The notes under the pieces: generated by a model
Told to the model about the DNA's origin: nothing
The model's database searches: none
What the model saw: only the letters and a program-made list of their open reading frames with translations
NCBI GenBank assembly: GCA_020631315.1
Contig: JAHDHM010000132.1
Location: 1 to 8,610 of the forward strand
Reading direction: 5' to 3'
DNA: 8,610 nt
DNA from: Acidimicrobiales bacterium
GTDB lineage: Bacteria; Actinomycetota; Acidimicrobiia; Acidimicrobiales; Poriferisodaliceae
Shown here: in pieces, positions 1 to 5,653 of the stretch
Numbering within the stretch: the first letter of the stretch is position 1
Layout: every line of letters starts with the position of its first letter
Made by a program: the position numbers and the translations under genes

Positions 1-1
1 G

Positions 2-376
2 AACTTCGTGGCGACCTACCTGCTCAGCAAGGGCGAGGAGTTCGACGTCTGGCTGGTGAATCCCCGCGAGACCGAGATTCTCGGTCAGCCCGTGTACCCC
101 TCGCTCCAGGACCTGCCGGGGACGCCCGACATCGTCGACGTGTTCCGCAAGCCGGCCGACATGCCCGGTGTCGCCACCGAGGCCGTCGAGGTCGGTGCGT
201 CGGTGTTCTGGGGGCAGCTCGGACTCCACTCCGACGAAGCGGTCGACATCGCTCACGGCGCGGGCTTGGACGTGGTGATGGACCGCTGCCTGAAGATCGA
301 GCACGCCCGCTTCTCCGGCGGTCTCAACCTCGCCGGCTTCGACACCGGCGTGATCAGTTCACGCCGGCGAAGGTAG
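2..376 (+). CDS. CoA-binding domain protein, YccU/CoA_binding_2 family (5' end cut off)
   Basis: The open frame enters from the left edge and ends at TAG 374-376, giving 124 visible residues. I see the later part of a Rossmann-like CoA-binding fold. It contains a strand ending in VNPRETEILGQPVYPSL, then a PDIVDVFRKPADMPGV segment, a WGQLGLHSDEAV segment, and the family signature GLDVVMDRCLKIEHAR near the C-terminus. The family is usually about 135-145 residues long, so only the first 15-25 residues (the glycine-rich nucleotide loop) are missing. A GTG at position 8 is open but lies inside the fold and is not a credible start. Family members are small cytoplasmic proteins thought to bind CoA or related nucleotides; their cellular role is poorly known. 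The protein ends in SSRRRR, and the DNA for this tail is repeated immediately downstream. The family call is firm and the specific function is unknown. Confidence 0.88.
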   Translation, partial: NFVATYLLSKGEEFDVWLVNPRETEILGQPVYPSLQDLPGTPDIVDVFRKPADMPGVATEAVEVGASVFWGQLGLHSDEAVDIAHGAGLDVVMDRCLKIEHARFSGGLNLAGFDTGVISSRRRR

Positions 377-407
377 AGCGTGATCTCGTCACGCCGGCGA
401 AGGTAGA
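348..407 (+). repeat. 30-base tandem duplication of the 3' end of the CoA-binding gene
   Basis: Copy 1 (348-377) and copy 2 (378-407) match at 27 of 30 positions. The repeat starts GCGTGATC and ends TCACGCCGGCGAAGGTAGA. Copy 1 contains the real stop TAG. Copy 2 stays in the same frame and would encode the same VISSRRRR-stop. The three differing bases fall in one codon, AGT in copy 1 and TCG in copy 2, and both encode serine. Copy 2 is untranslated unless the stop is read through. Confidence 0.9.
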
Positions 408-410
408 TCT

Positions 411-428
411 CCTTCATCGATCTGAAGG
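411..428. other. Perfect 6-bp inverted repeat in the gap
   Basis: CCTTCA (411-416) is complementary to TGAAGG (423-428) around a six-base TCGATC loop. The same CCTTC can also pair with GAAGG at 399-403 inside copy 2 of the tandem repeat, so two structures are mutually exclusive. No T-tract follows, so it is not a standard intrinsic terminator. No function is assigned. Confidence 0.45.
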
Positions 429-447
429 CTGCTAGCGCGCGGGTCCA

Positions 448-498
448 CGATCTGAAGGCGACGATCGCGCACTACGCGCGAAATCGGCATTCAGATCG
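448..498. other. Long imperfect hairpin, candidate terminator or regulatory RNA structure
   Basis: The outer arm CGATCTGAAGGC (448-459) pairs with GCATTCAGATCG (487-498) with one mismatch. The inner arm CGATCGCGC (462-470) pairs with GCGCG (476-480) and ATCG (483-486) around an ACTAC loop (471-475). Two bases are unpaired on each side (460-461 and 481-482). In total about 20 base pairs form over 51 bases. A second copy of the outer left arm sits exactly 30 bases upstream at 418-429 and could compete for the same right arm. There is no T-tract, so termination of the upstream gene is possible but not shown. It lies 45 bases before the -10 of the next operon. Confidence 0.55.
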
Positions 499-543
499 GA
501 CGCTGCGCACCAGGCCCATTCAGAACGCGGACCAGCCTCGACG

Positions 544-549
544 TAGGGT
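544..549 (+). promoter_or_regulatory. -10 element for a leaderless transcript of the SRPBCC operon
   Basis: TAGGGT lies six bases before the ATG at 556, which puts the expected transcription start on the A of the start codon. Leaderless mRNAs with this geometry are common in actinobacteria. No good Shine-Dalgarno sequence precedes the ATG, which agrees with this reading. The -35 position at 17-base spacing reads CAGAAC and is a poor match. The same layout appears before the sigma gene in this window. Confidence 0.55.
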
Positions 550-555
550 CGGCGC

Positions 556-1017
556 ATGTACATCCGTGAACACTCCGTGTCCCACGACATCGCTGCTCCT
601 GCCGAGGTCGTCTACGCCGCCATCACCGACGTGACCCGCATGGGCGAGTGGTCGCCCGAGTGCTATCGCTGCGAGTGGGCCGACGGCGCGACCGAAGCCG
701 CGGTCGGCGTCATGTTCGACGGGCACAACCGCAACGGTGAGAACGAGTGGTCGACGCAGGGCCGCATCGTCGAGTTGGTGCCGAACGAGAAGTTCGTGTT
801 CCACGCCGTCTGGGGCGACTTCCACTTCGCCACATGGGGCTACGAGATCGAGGCGACCGACACCGGCTGCACCGTCACGCAGCACTGGGAGGACCTGCGC
901 CCCGACAACGTGATCGAGGGCAGCGCCTCGATCTCGGGTGTCGCAGACCGGGCCGAGTTCAACAAGCAGCAGATGGCCACGACGCTCGAGCGTCTCGCCG
1001 CTGCGCTCGAGGGCTGA
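556..1017 (+). CDS. SRPBCC (START/Bet v1-fold) family protein, Polyketide_cyc2 type
   Basis: The protein has 153 residues, a normal length for a single-domain SRPBCC protein. The N-terminus shows the usual pattern of a first beta strand followed by IAAPAEVVYAAITDVTRMGEWSPE (about residues 12-35). Next comes a glycine-containing segment GVMFDGHNRNGENEWSTQGRIVELVPNEKFVF and a long C-terminal helix ending MATTLERLAAALEG. Such proteins form a deep hydrophobic cavity that binds lipids, polyketide-like or aromatic ligands, and some are cyclases or dehydratases; no catalytic residue can be assigned here. There is no signal peptide or membrane segment, so it should be cytoplasmic. The start is chosen because ATG 556 sits six bases after TAGGGT. 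Its stop is three bases before the next gene, so it is the first gene of a three-gene operon and may bind the substrate or product of the following enzymes. Confidence 0.88.
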   Translation: MYIREHSVSHDIAAPAEVVYAAITDVTRMGEWSPECYRCEWADGATEAAVGVMFDGHNRNGENEWSTQGRIVELVPNEKFVFHAVWGDFHFATWGYEIEATDTGCTVTQHWEDLRPDNVIEGSASISGVADRAEFNKQQMATTLERLAAALEG

Positions 1018-1020
1018 GCG

Positions 1021-1848
1021 ATGGCCCGCACGATCGACACCGGGACCGATCACCTGCACGCCGAGGTCGGCGACGACAGCGTCGGCGTCATCACGTTCAA
1101 CCGTCCCGAGGCTCGGAACGCGTTGTCGGGTCCGATGCTGGAGGCGCTGGCCGCGGTGCTGGCCGACTTCGAGTCGTCGCCCGACGTCCGCGTCGTGGTG
1201 GTGACCGGCAACGGCGGTGCGTTCTGTGCCGGTGGCGACGTGAAGGGCTTCGCGGAGGGCTCGGCGACGTCGGGCGGCGGACTGTCCTACGACGAGCGGA
1301 TCCATCGTCAGCGTCTGTCGCAGCGGGCCACGTCTGGTGCGCTGTTCCACATGCCGAAGCCGACGATCGCGGCCATCCCCGGACCGTTCGCCGGCGCGGG
1401 CATGGGCATGGCGCTCGCCTGCGACCTTCGGGTGGCGGTCGACACGGCGATCATGGTCACCGCCTTCGCCCGGGTCGGGTTCAGCGGCGACTACGGCGGC
1501 AGCTGGTTCCTCACCCAGCTCGTCGGGCCGTCGAAGGCCAAGGAGCTGTACTACCTGTCGCCTCGTCTCGGCATGGACGAGGCGCTGGAGTTGGGCCTCG
1601 TGAACCGGGTGACGACGGCCGAGGAGTTCGAACCGACCTGGCGTGCCCTCGCCGCGCAGCTCGCTGCCGGGCCGGCCATCGCGTACCGGTACATGAAGGA
1701 GAACATCAACCGCGCTGTCGACGGTGAGCTGCGCGACTGCATGGATCTCGAGGTCACCCACCACACCCACACCGGCACGACCGAGGATCACCTCGCCGCG
1801 TCGAAGGCGTTCGTCGCCAAGGAGGAACCGGTCTTCCGAGGCCGATAG
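1021..1848 (+). CDS. Enoyl-CoA hydratase/isomerase (crotonase) family protein
   Basis: The protein has 275 residues, a usual crotonase length. Visible motifs are NRPEARNALS (residues 27-36), the oxyanion-hole loop GNGGAFCAGGDVKGF (63-77), and AAIPGPFAGAGMGMALACDLRVA (117-139). These form the CoA-thioester binding core. The two glutamates that catalyse hydration in classical enoyl-CoA hydratase are not present at the aligned places: Gly129 replaces the first. The second region reads ARVGFSGDYGGSW, with Asp157 where isomerase-type members such as PaaG have an acidic residue. It may therefore be an isomerase or another crotonase-fold enzyme and not a beta-oxidation hydratase. It should be cytoplasmic. 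Translation starts at ATG 1021 after GAGGG (1009-1013, seven-base spacer), three bases past the upstream stop, so the two genes are co-transcribed. Confidence 0.9.
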   Translation: MARTIDTGTDHLHAEVGDDSVGVITFNRPEARNALSGPMLEALAAVLADFESSPDVRVVVVTGNGGAFCAGGDVKGFAEGSATSGGGLSYDERIHRQRLSQRATSGALFHMPKPTIAAIPGPFAGAGMGMALACDLRVAVDTAIMVTAFARVGFSGDYGGSWFLTQLVGPSKAKELYYLSPRLGMDEALELGLVNRVTTAEEFEPTWRALAAQLAAGPAIAYRYMKENINRAVDGELRDCMDLEVTHHTHTGTTEDHLAASKAFVAKEEPVFRGR

Positions 1849-1851
1849 GAG
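1847..1851 (+). promoter_or_regulatory. Ribosome binding site that fixes the amidohydrolase start
   Basis: AGGAG overlaps the stop codon of the crotonase gene (TAG 1846-1848) and lies seven bases before ATG 1859. The same frame is open further upstream to 1724, inside the crotonase gene. This site, and the fact that homology-like sequence begins at MQQRIVADVLIPG, argue for ATG 1859 as the true start. Confidence 0.75.
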
Positions 1852-1858
1852 CACACCG

Positions 1859-3082
1859 ATGCAGCAGCGAATCGTCGCCGACGTCCTGATTCCCGGCCGG
1901 GGTGAACCGATCGAAAAGGGCACGGTCGTCACCGACGGTCCGTCGATCGTCTACGCCGGCCCGACCGACGGGGCACCTGCCGCGACCGACGGCGAGACCG
2001 TGACCGAGGTCGCCGCGGTCATGCCGGGCCTGTGGGACGCGCACAGTCACTTCGTCGGGATGCCGAATCCGAATCTCGAGACCATCGCGACCACCGAGCC
2101 GGTGACTGCTGCAGCCAGGGCCACGGCGGACCTCGCCGCGGTGCTCGAGGGTGGCGTCACGAGCGTGCGCGAGGTCGGCGGCATGGGCATCCACCTCGCC
2201 GCTGCGGTGAAGGAGGGGCGGATCCCCGGGCCGAACATCCACGCCGCCGGCCGGATCCTCTCGACCACCGGGGGGCACGGCGACCTACACGGCTACCCGG
2301 TCGAGGCCGTGCACTCGCTGATCTGCAACCACAACTTCTCGATCCTGTGTGACGGTGTGCCCGAGGCGCTCCGAGCGGTCCGGTTGAACCTGCGCAGCAA
2401 CGCCAAGCTGATCAAGATCTGTGCGTCAGGCGGCGTGATGTCCGAGGTCGATCACCCGATGCATCAGCAGTTCAGCGACGAGGAGCTGGCGGCGATCGTC
2501 GGCGAGGCACGTCGGGCCGAGCGGATCGTCGCTGCCCACTGCCACGGCAAGGCCGGGATCATGGCGGCCATCCGCGCCGGATGTCACACGATCGAGCACG
2601 GCAGCTTCCTCGACGAGGAGGCTGCCGAGGCCATGGCGGCCAACGGGACGATGTTCGTGCCGACCCGATTCGTGATCGACGCGCTGCTCGGCGATCCGAC
2701 GAACCTGCCGGCCTACGTCTACGAGAAGGGCCAGATGATCTCAGGTGCCCACGAGCAGGCCATGAAGATCGCGATCGCCAACGGCGTCAAGATCGCGGCG
2801 GGCTGCGACATCTTCGTGTCCGGCCAGTTCTACGGAACCGGCAGCCTCGAGGTCATGCACCTGATCAACGCCGGCCTGACCGATCTCGAAGCGATCGAGG
2901 CAGCGACGGCCGCAGGACCCGAGACGCTCGGGCCGCAGGCGCCGCGCAGCGGACAGCTGCGGCCCGGCTACGACGCCGACGTGATCGCGCTCGACGCGAA
3001 CCCACTCGACGACCGCTCGGTGTGGGGCGACCCGGACCGGTTCACCCACGTCTGGAAGGGCAGCCTGCTCGTCAAGGGCTGA
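1859..3082 (+). CDS. Metal-dependent amidohydrolase (imidazolonepropionase/Xaa-Pro dipeptidase-like)
   Basis: The protein has 407 residues, typical for this amidohydrolase group. The N- and C-terminal parts (about 1-55 and 365-407) form the small beta domain, and the TIM barrel lies between. Metal-site residues are visible: PGLWDAHSH gives His62 and His64, LIKICASGG gives Lys186 (likely carboxylated bridging lysine), VAAHCHG gives His227, TIEHG gives His247, and GCDIF gives Asp317. All positions of a binuclear metal centre are filled, so the enzyme should be active. The group hydrolyses amides, peptides ending in proline or arginine, lactones and carbamates; the substrate cannot be read from sequence. 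No signal peptide is seen, so it is probably cytoplasmic. It is the last gene of the operon, ten bases after the crotonase stop. Only 37 bases separate its end from the convergent hydrolase gene, and I see no clear terminator there. Confidence 0.9.
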   Translation: MQQRIVADVLIPGRGEPIEKGTVVTDGPSIVYAGPTDGAPAATDGETVTEVAAVMPGLWDAHSHFVGMPNPNLETIATTEPVTAAARATADLAAVLEGGVTSVREVGGMGIHLAAAVKEGRIPGPNIHAAGRILSTTGGHGDLHGYPVEAVHSLICNHNFSILCDGVPEALRAVRLNLRSNAKLIKICASGGVMSEVDHPMHQQFSDEELAAIVGEARRAERIVAAHCHGKAGIMAAIRAGCHTIEHGSFLDEEAAEAMAANGTMFVPTRFVIDALLGDPTNLPAYVYEKGQMISGAHEQAMKIAIANGVKIAAGCDIFVSGQFYGTGSLEVMHLINAGLTDLEAIEAATAAGPETLGPQAPRSGQLRPGYDADVIALDANPLDDRSVWGDPDRFTHVWKGSLLVKG

Positions 3083-3119
3083 CGAGGGTCAGCCCGGCTG
3101 GGTCCTGAAACGAGCGGTG

Positions 3120-3920
3120 TCAGACGCCGACGCGAGCCATCGGCACGATGGCGGAACGGACCGCTCGAGCGTCCTCGTGCATCATCGAGTGGCCGACGCC
3201 ACGCAGGACGATCAGCTCGGCGCCGTCGATCGCTGCTGCCAGGGCCTTACCGCTCTTCGTGCGGGTCATGCGGTCGCCGTCGCCGAGGATGACCGTGGTC
3301 GGCACGGCCACCTGCGCGGCGGTCGCCTCGGCACGGTCGTAGCCGGCGCTGGCGTCGAAGTCCGCGCCCAGCACACCGGGTGCGCTGCGTTCGATCAGGG
3401 CCCGCTGGCTGCCGGTCATCCACATGCCGGGCGTCGGGTTGAGGCCCTTGCGCGCAGGCTCGTCGTGGCCCCAGCCGGCCATCAACGCTGCTGCCTTCGG
3501 GAGGTCGTCGTCGGCGAGGCGTCGGAGCTCCGGGTGCACCGGCATTGCGGTGGCCGTGCCCATGAGCACGAGCGAACGGACGAGGTCCGGTCGGGCGATG
3601 GCCGCCTCCATGGCGATGAACGTGCCGAGCGAGTGCCCGACGAGACACGCCGGCCCGAAGTCGAGTGCCTCGATGAGGCGGGTGGTCCAGGCGCCCAGCT
3701 CGACGACGTCGCTGATCGGTTCGCCGGCGCTCTCGCCGTGCCCGGGCAGATCCACAGCGACGGTGGTGAAGCCACGGGCCGCGAGGTACCGGGTCTGGAG
3801 CTGCCAGACGGTGCCGTCCATACCGGCGCCGTGGAGGAGGATCACCAGCGGATCGCCCGGAGTGGGCTCGACGCCGCCGGTGTTCGCGTGGACGTCGAGT
3901 CCGTCGACCTGCACGATCAT
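3120..3920 (-). CDS. Alpha/beta hydrolase-fold protein
   Basis: The protein has 266 residues, with a complete alpha/beta hydrolase core. The oxyanion region is LLHGAGMDGTVW (28-39). VDLPGHGES (56-64) precedes the nucleophile elbow GHSLG with Ser97. The acid is Asp216 in GDGDRMT, and the base is His244 in GVGHSMM. The cap domain (about 130-190) contains several Met and Trp residues, suggesting a hydrophobic substrate. Typical activities are ester, lactone or C-C bond hydrolysis; the substrate is unknown. It is shorter than homoserine O-acetyltransferase (MetX, about 350-380 residues) and lacks that enzyme's nucleophile motif, although MetX is a common metY neighbour. The start ATG (3918-3920) overlaps the metY stop as ATGA, which implies translational coupling and a shared transcript. 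No signal peptide is seen. Confidence 0.9.
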   Translation of the reverse strand: MIVQVDGLDVHANTGGVEPTPGDPLVILLHGAGMDGTVWQLQTRYLAARGFTTVAVDLPGHGESAGEPISDVVELGAWTTRLIEALDFGPACLVGHSLGTFIAMEAAIARPDLVRSLVLMGTATAMPVHPELRRLADDDLPKAAALMAGWGHDEPARKGLNPTPGMWMTGSQRALIERSAPGVLGADFDASAGYDRAEATAAQVAVPTTVILGDGDRMTRTKSGKALAAAIDGAELIVLRGVGHSMMHEDARAVRSAIVPMARVGV

Positions 3921-5209
3921 CGCTGGCTCGCCTTCAGTGCTCGGGCGAAGTCCTCGATGATGTCCTGAGGGTCCTCGAGGCCGATCGACACGCGGATCAG
4001 GTCCTCCCCGAGCCCTGCGGACACCAGCTCGTCGGCGCTCATCTGGCCGTGCGTGGTGGAGGCGGGGTGCAGCACGAGGGTGCGGGCGTCACCGACGTTG
4101 GCCACATGGGACGCCAGCTCGCACGCCTCGATGAACTTGCGGCCGGCCTCGCGGCCGCCCTTCACGCCGAAGCTGAAGATGGAGCCGGCGCCCTTCGGGT
4201 AGAGCCGGTTCGCGAGCTCGTGGTCCGGATGATCGGGGACACGAGGGTGGGTGATCCAGGCGACGGCGTCGTCGTTCTGCATCAACTCGAGCACCGCGTC
4301 GGTGTTCGAGACGTGCTTGTGCATCCGCAGCGGGAGTGTCTCGAGACCCTGGAGGAGCTGGAAGGCGTTCATCGGGCTCATGCAGGCGCCGAACTCGCGT
4401 AGGCCCTCGGCCCGGGCACGCATGCCGAGCGCCGACGGTCCGAACTCCTCGGCGAACCTGATGCCGTGGTAGCCGGCGTAGGGCTCGGTCATGGTCGGGA
4501 ACTTGTCCGACGCCATCCAGTCGAAGCGACCGCCGTCGACCAACACGCCGCCGAGTGCCACGCCGTGGCCGCCGATCCACTTGGTGGCCGAGTGCATGAC
4601 GATGTCGGCGCCGTAGTCGATCGGCCGGATCAGGTAGGGCGTGGCGAAGGTCGAGTCGACCATCAGCGGCAGACCATGGGCGTGAGCGACCGCAGCGACG
4701 GCCTCGATGTCGAGGACCTCGACGCTCGGGTTGCCGAGCGTCTCTGCGAACACGAGCTTCGTGTTGTCCTGGATGGCGTCGGCGAAGGCCTGCGGGTCCC
4801 GCGGGTCGACGAACGTGGTCGTGATGCCGAAGCGGGGCATCGTCAGGTTGAGGATGCTGTAGTTGCCGCCGTAGATGTTCTTCGACGCCACGACGTGATC
4901 GCCGGCCGACAGCAGCGTCGCGACGGCGAGGTGCATGGCGGCCATGCCGGAAGCGGTGCCCACCGCGCCGACGCCGCCTTCGAGTGCGGCAACCCGCTCT
5001 TCGAACACGGCGACCGTCGGGTTGGAGATCCGGCTGTAGATGTGGCCGGGCGCCTCCAGGTTGAAGAGCGCCGCGGCCTCGTCGACGTCGGGGAACTCGT
5101 ACGACGTCGTGTAGTGGATCGGCTGCGCACGCGAGCCGTGGACGGGGTCCGGGCGTTGACCAGCGTGCAGGCTGAGCGTGTCGAAGCGATAGAGGTCGGG
5201 TTCGAGCAT
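3917..5209 (-). CDS. metY: O-acetylhomoserine sulfhydrylase / aminocarboxypropyltransferase
   Basis: MetY is a PLP enzyme that makes homocysteine from O-acetylhomoserine and sulfide in methionine synthesis, and some members also accept other thiols. The 430-residue length and the insertion at about 230-300 (FPTMTEPYAGYHGIRF through GACMSPMNAFQLLQGLETL) are typical of MetY and separate it from cystathionine gamma-synthase and gamma-lyase, which are about 380-400 long. Lys210 in HSATKWIGGHG is the Schiff-base lysine. Asp185 in MVDSTFATP should contact the PLP ring nitrogen. Tyr58 and Arg60 in IYSRISNPT bind cofactor phosphate across the dimer. TASGMAA (85-91) is the phosphate loop. HPASTTH (381-387) and RVSIGLED (406-413) finish the active site. 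The start is ATG 5207-5209, preceded by GGGAG with a five-base spacer. The 85-base gap upstream is too short to hold a recognisable SAM riboswitch. The enzyme is cytoplasmic. Confidence 0.93.
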   Translation of the reverse strand: MLEPDLYRFDTLSLHAGQRPDPVHGSRAQPIHYTTSYEFPDVDEAAALFNLEAPGHIYSRISNPTVAVFEERVAALEGGVGAVGTASGMAAMHLAVATLLSAGDHVVASKNIYGGNYSILNLTMPRFGITTTFVDPRDPQAFADAIQDNTKLVFAETLGNPSVEVLDIEAVAAVAHAHGLPLMVDSTFATPYLIRPIDYGADIVMHSATKWIGGHGVALGGVLVDGGRFDWMASDKFPTMTEPYAGYHGIRFAEEFGPSALGMRARAEGLREFGACMSPMNAFQLLQGLETLPLRMHKHVSNTDAVLELMQNDDAVAWITHPRVPDHPDHELANRLYPKGAGSIFSFGVKGGREAGRKFIEACELASHVANVGDARTLVLHPASTTHGQMSADELVSAGLGEDLIRVSIGLEDPQDIIEDFARALKASQR

Positions 5210-5294
5210 GGAGGCTCCCGGCAGAGGCGATCGGCCTCGTGACGCTAGCCGCCGTGCCCGAGAGCGCGCCGTGGCCTCCCGCGCTGCGGTGCCG
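5210..5294 (-). promoter_or_regulatory. metY leader with ribosome binding site and a small inverted repeat
   Basis: On the minus strand GGGAG (5219-5215) precedes the metY ATG by five bases. A perfect inverted repeat GAGGC-GATCG-GCCTC spans 5224-5238, just upstream of that site, and could be a short RNA hairpin or an operator. A TAGCGT (minus strand) about 30 bases before the ATG resembles a -10 element, but no -35 match accompanies it. It is unclear whether metY has its own promoter or is read from the sigma promoter. Confidence 0.4.
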
Positions 5295-5639
5295 CTACTG
5301 GTCGAGTGTCTGGAGCAGGTCGCCGACCGTGTGCTGATCCTCGAGCGGGTGGCGCAGCGGGAGGTCGGTGGCCACCTCGTAGATGTTGCGCCGGCCGACC
5401 TTGGTGCGGGTGATGTAACCCTCGCGTTCCAGCTCGTCGAGGATGCGCTGGACCGCCCCGGTGGTGATGCCCACCTGATAGGCGATGTCGCGCTGGCGCA
5501 GCTCGGGCTGACGGCTGATGGCGATCAGCACGTGGGCGTGATTCGTCAGGAAGGTCCACCGGGGGACCTCCGGCTCGGGATCGAGCATCGGCATGCCAGG
5601 GGTGTACCGGCGATCTGAGCGTTCGTGCGTGTCGGTCAT
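5295..5639 (-). CDS. Winged helix-turn-helix transcriptional regulator (MarR/ArsR-like)
   Basis: The protein has 114 residues. After a charged, proline-containing N-terminal stretch of about 26 residues, it has a compact winged-helix domain. WTFLTNHAHVLIAISRQPEL (28-47) is the first helix. RQRDIAYQVGITTGAVQRILDELEREGYI (48-76) is the helix-turn-helix, and TRTKVGRRNIYEVA (77-90) is the wing. The tail LPLRHPLEDQHTVGDLLQTL is typical of a widespread small regulator family in actinobacteria. There is no ligand or metal-binding cysteine cluster. The start ATG 5637-5639 follows GGAG by six bases and lies 14 bases after the sigma gene stop, so the two are surely co-transcribed. Later Met codons at residues 16 and 18 are alternative starts without a better ribosome site. 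Targets are unknown; metY, the sigma promoter or mrpA are natural guesses. Confidence 0.87.
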   Translation of the reverse strand: MTDTHERSDRRYTPGMPMLDPEPEVPRWTFLTNHAHVLIAISRQPELRQRDIAYQVGITTGAVQRILDELEREGYITRTKVGRRNIYEVATDLPLRHPLEDQHTVGDLLQTLDQ

Positions 5640-5653
5640 CGAGTGCTCCGGGC

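Noticed and set aside
348..477. CRISPR-like spacing, with repeats recurring at about 30 bases.
   Set aside because: The copies are adjacent or paired, without a constant repeat and unique spacers, there are only two copies of each unit, and no cas genes are nearby.
520..1932. A 470-codon minus-strand frame opposite the SRPBCC and crotonase genes.
   Set aside because: Low-complexity Arg/Gly/Val/Asp composition and no recognisable domain. It covers two well supported plus-strand genes.
3083..3119. Bidirectional terminator between the convergent amidohydrolase and hydrolase genes.
   Set aside because: The 37 bases contain only CAGCC-C-GGCTG, whose loop is too small to fold, and no T-tract on either strand.
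3120..3920. Identification of the alpha/beta hydrolase as MetX (homoserine O-acetyltransferase).
   Set aside because: It is too short, and the nucleophile motif is GHSLG and not the MetX type, despite the metY neighbour.
3117..3968. Plus-strand open frames of up to 283 codons opposite the hydrolase and metY.
   Set aside because: Composition is typical of an antisense shadow, while the minus strand shows full catalytic motifs.
5210..5294. SAM riboswitch ahead of metY.
   Set aside because: The gap is only 85 bases and shows a single five-base-pair stem, not the multi-helix core of a SAM-I element.
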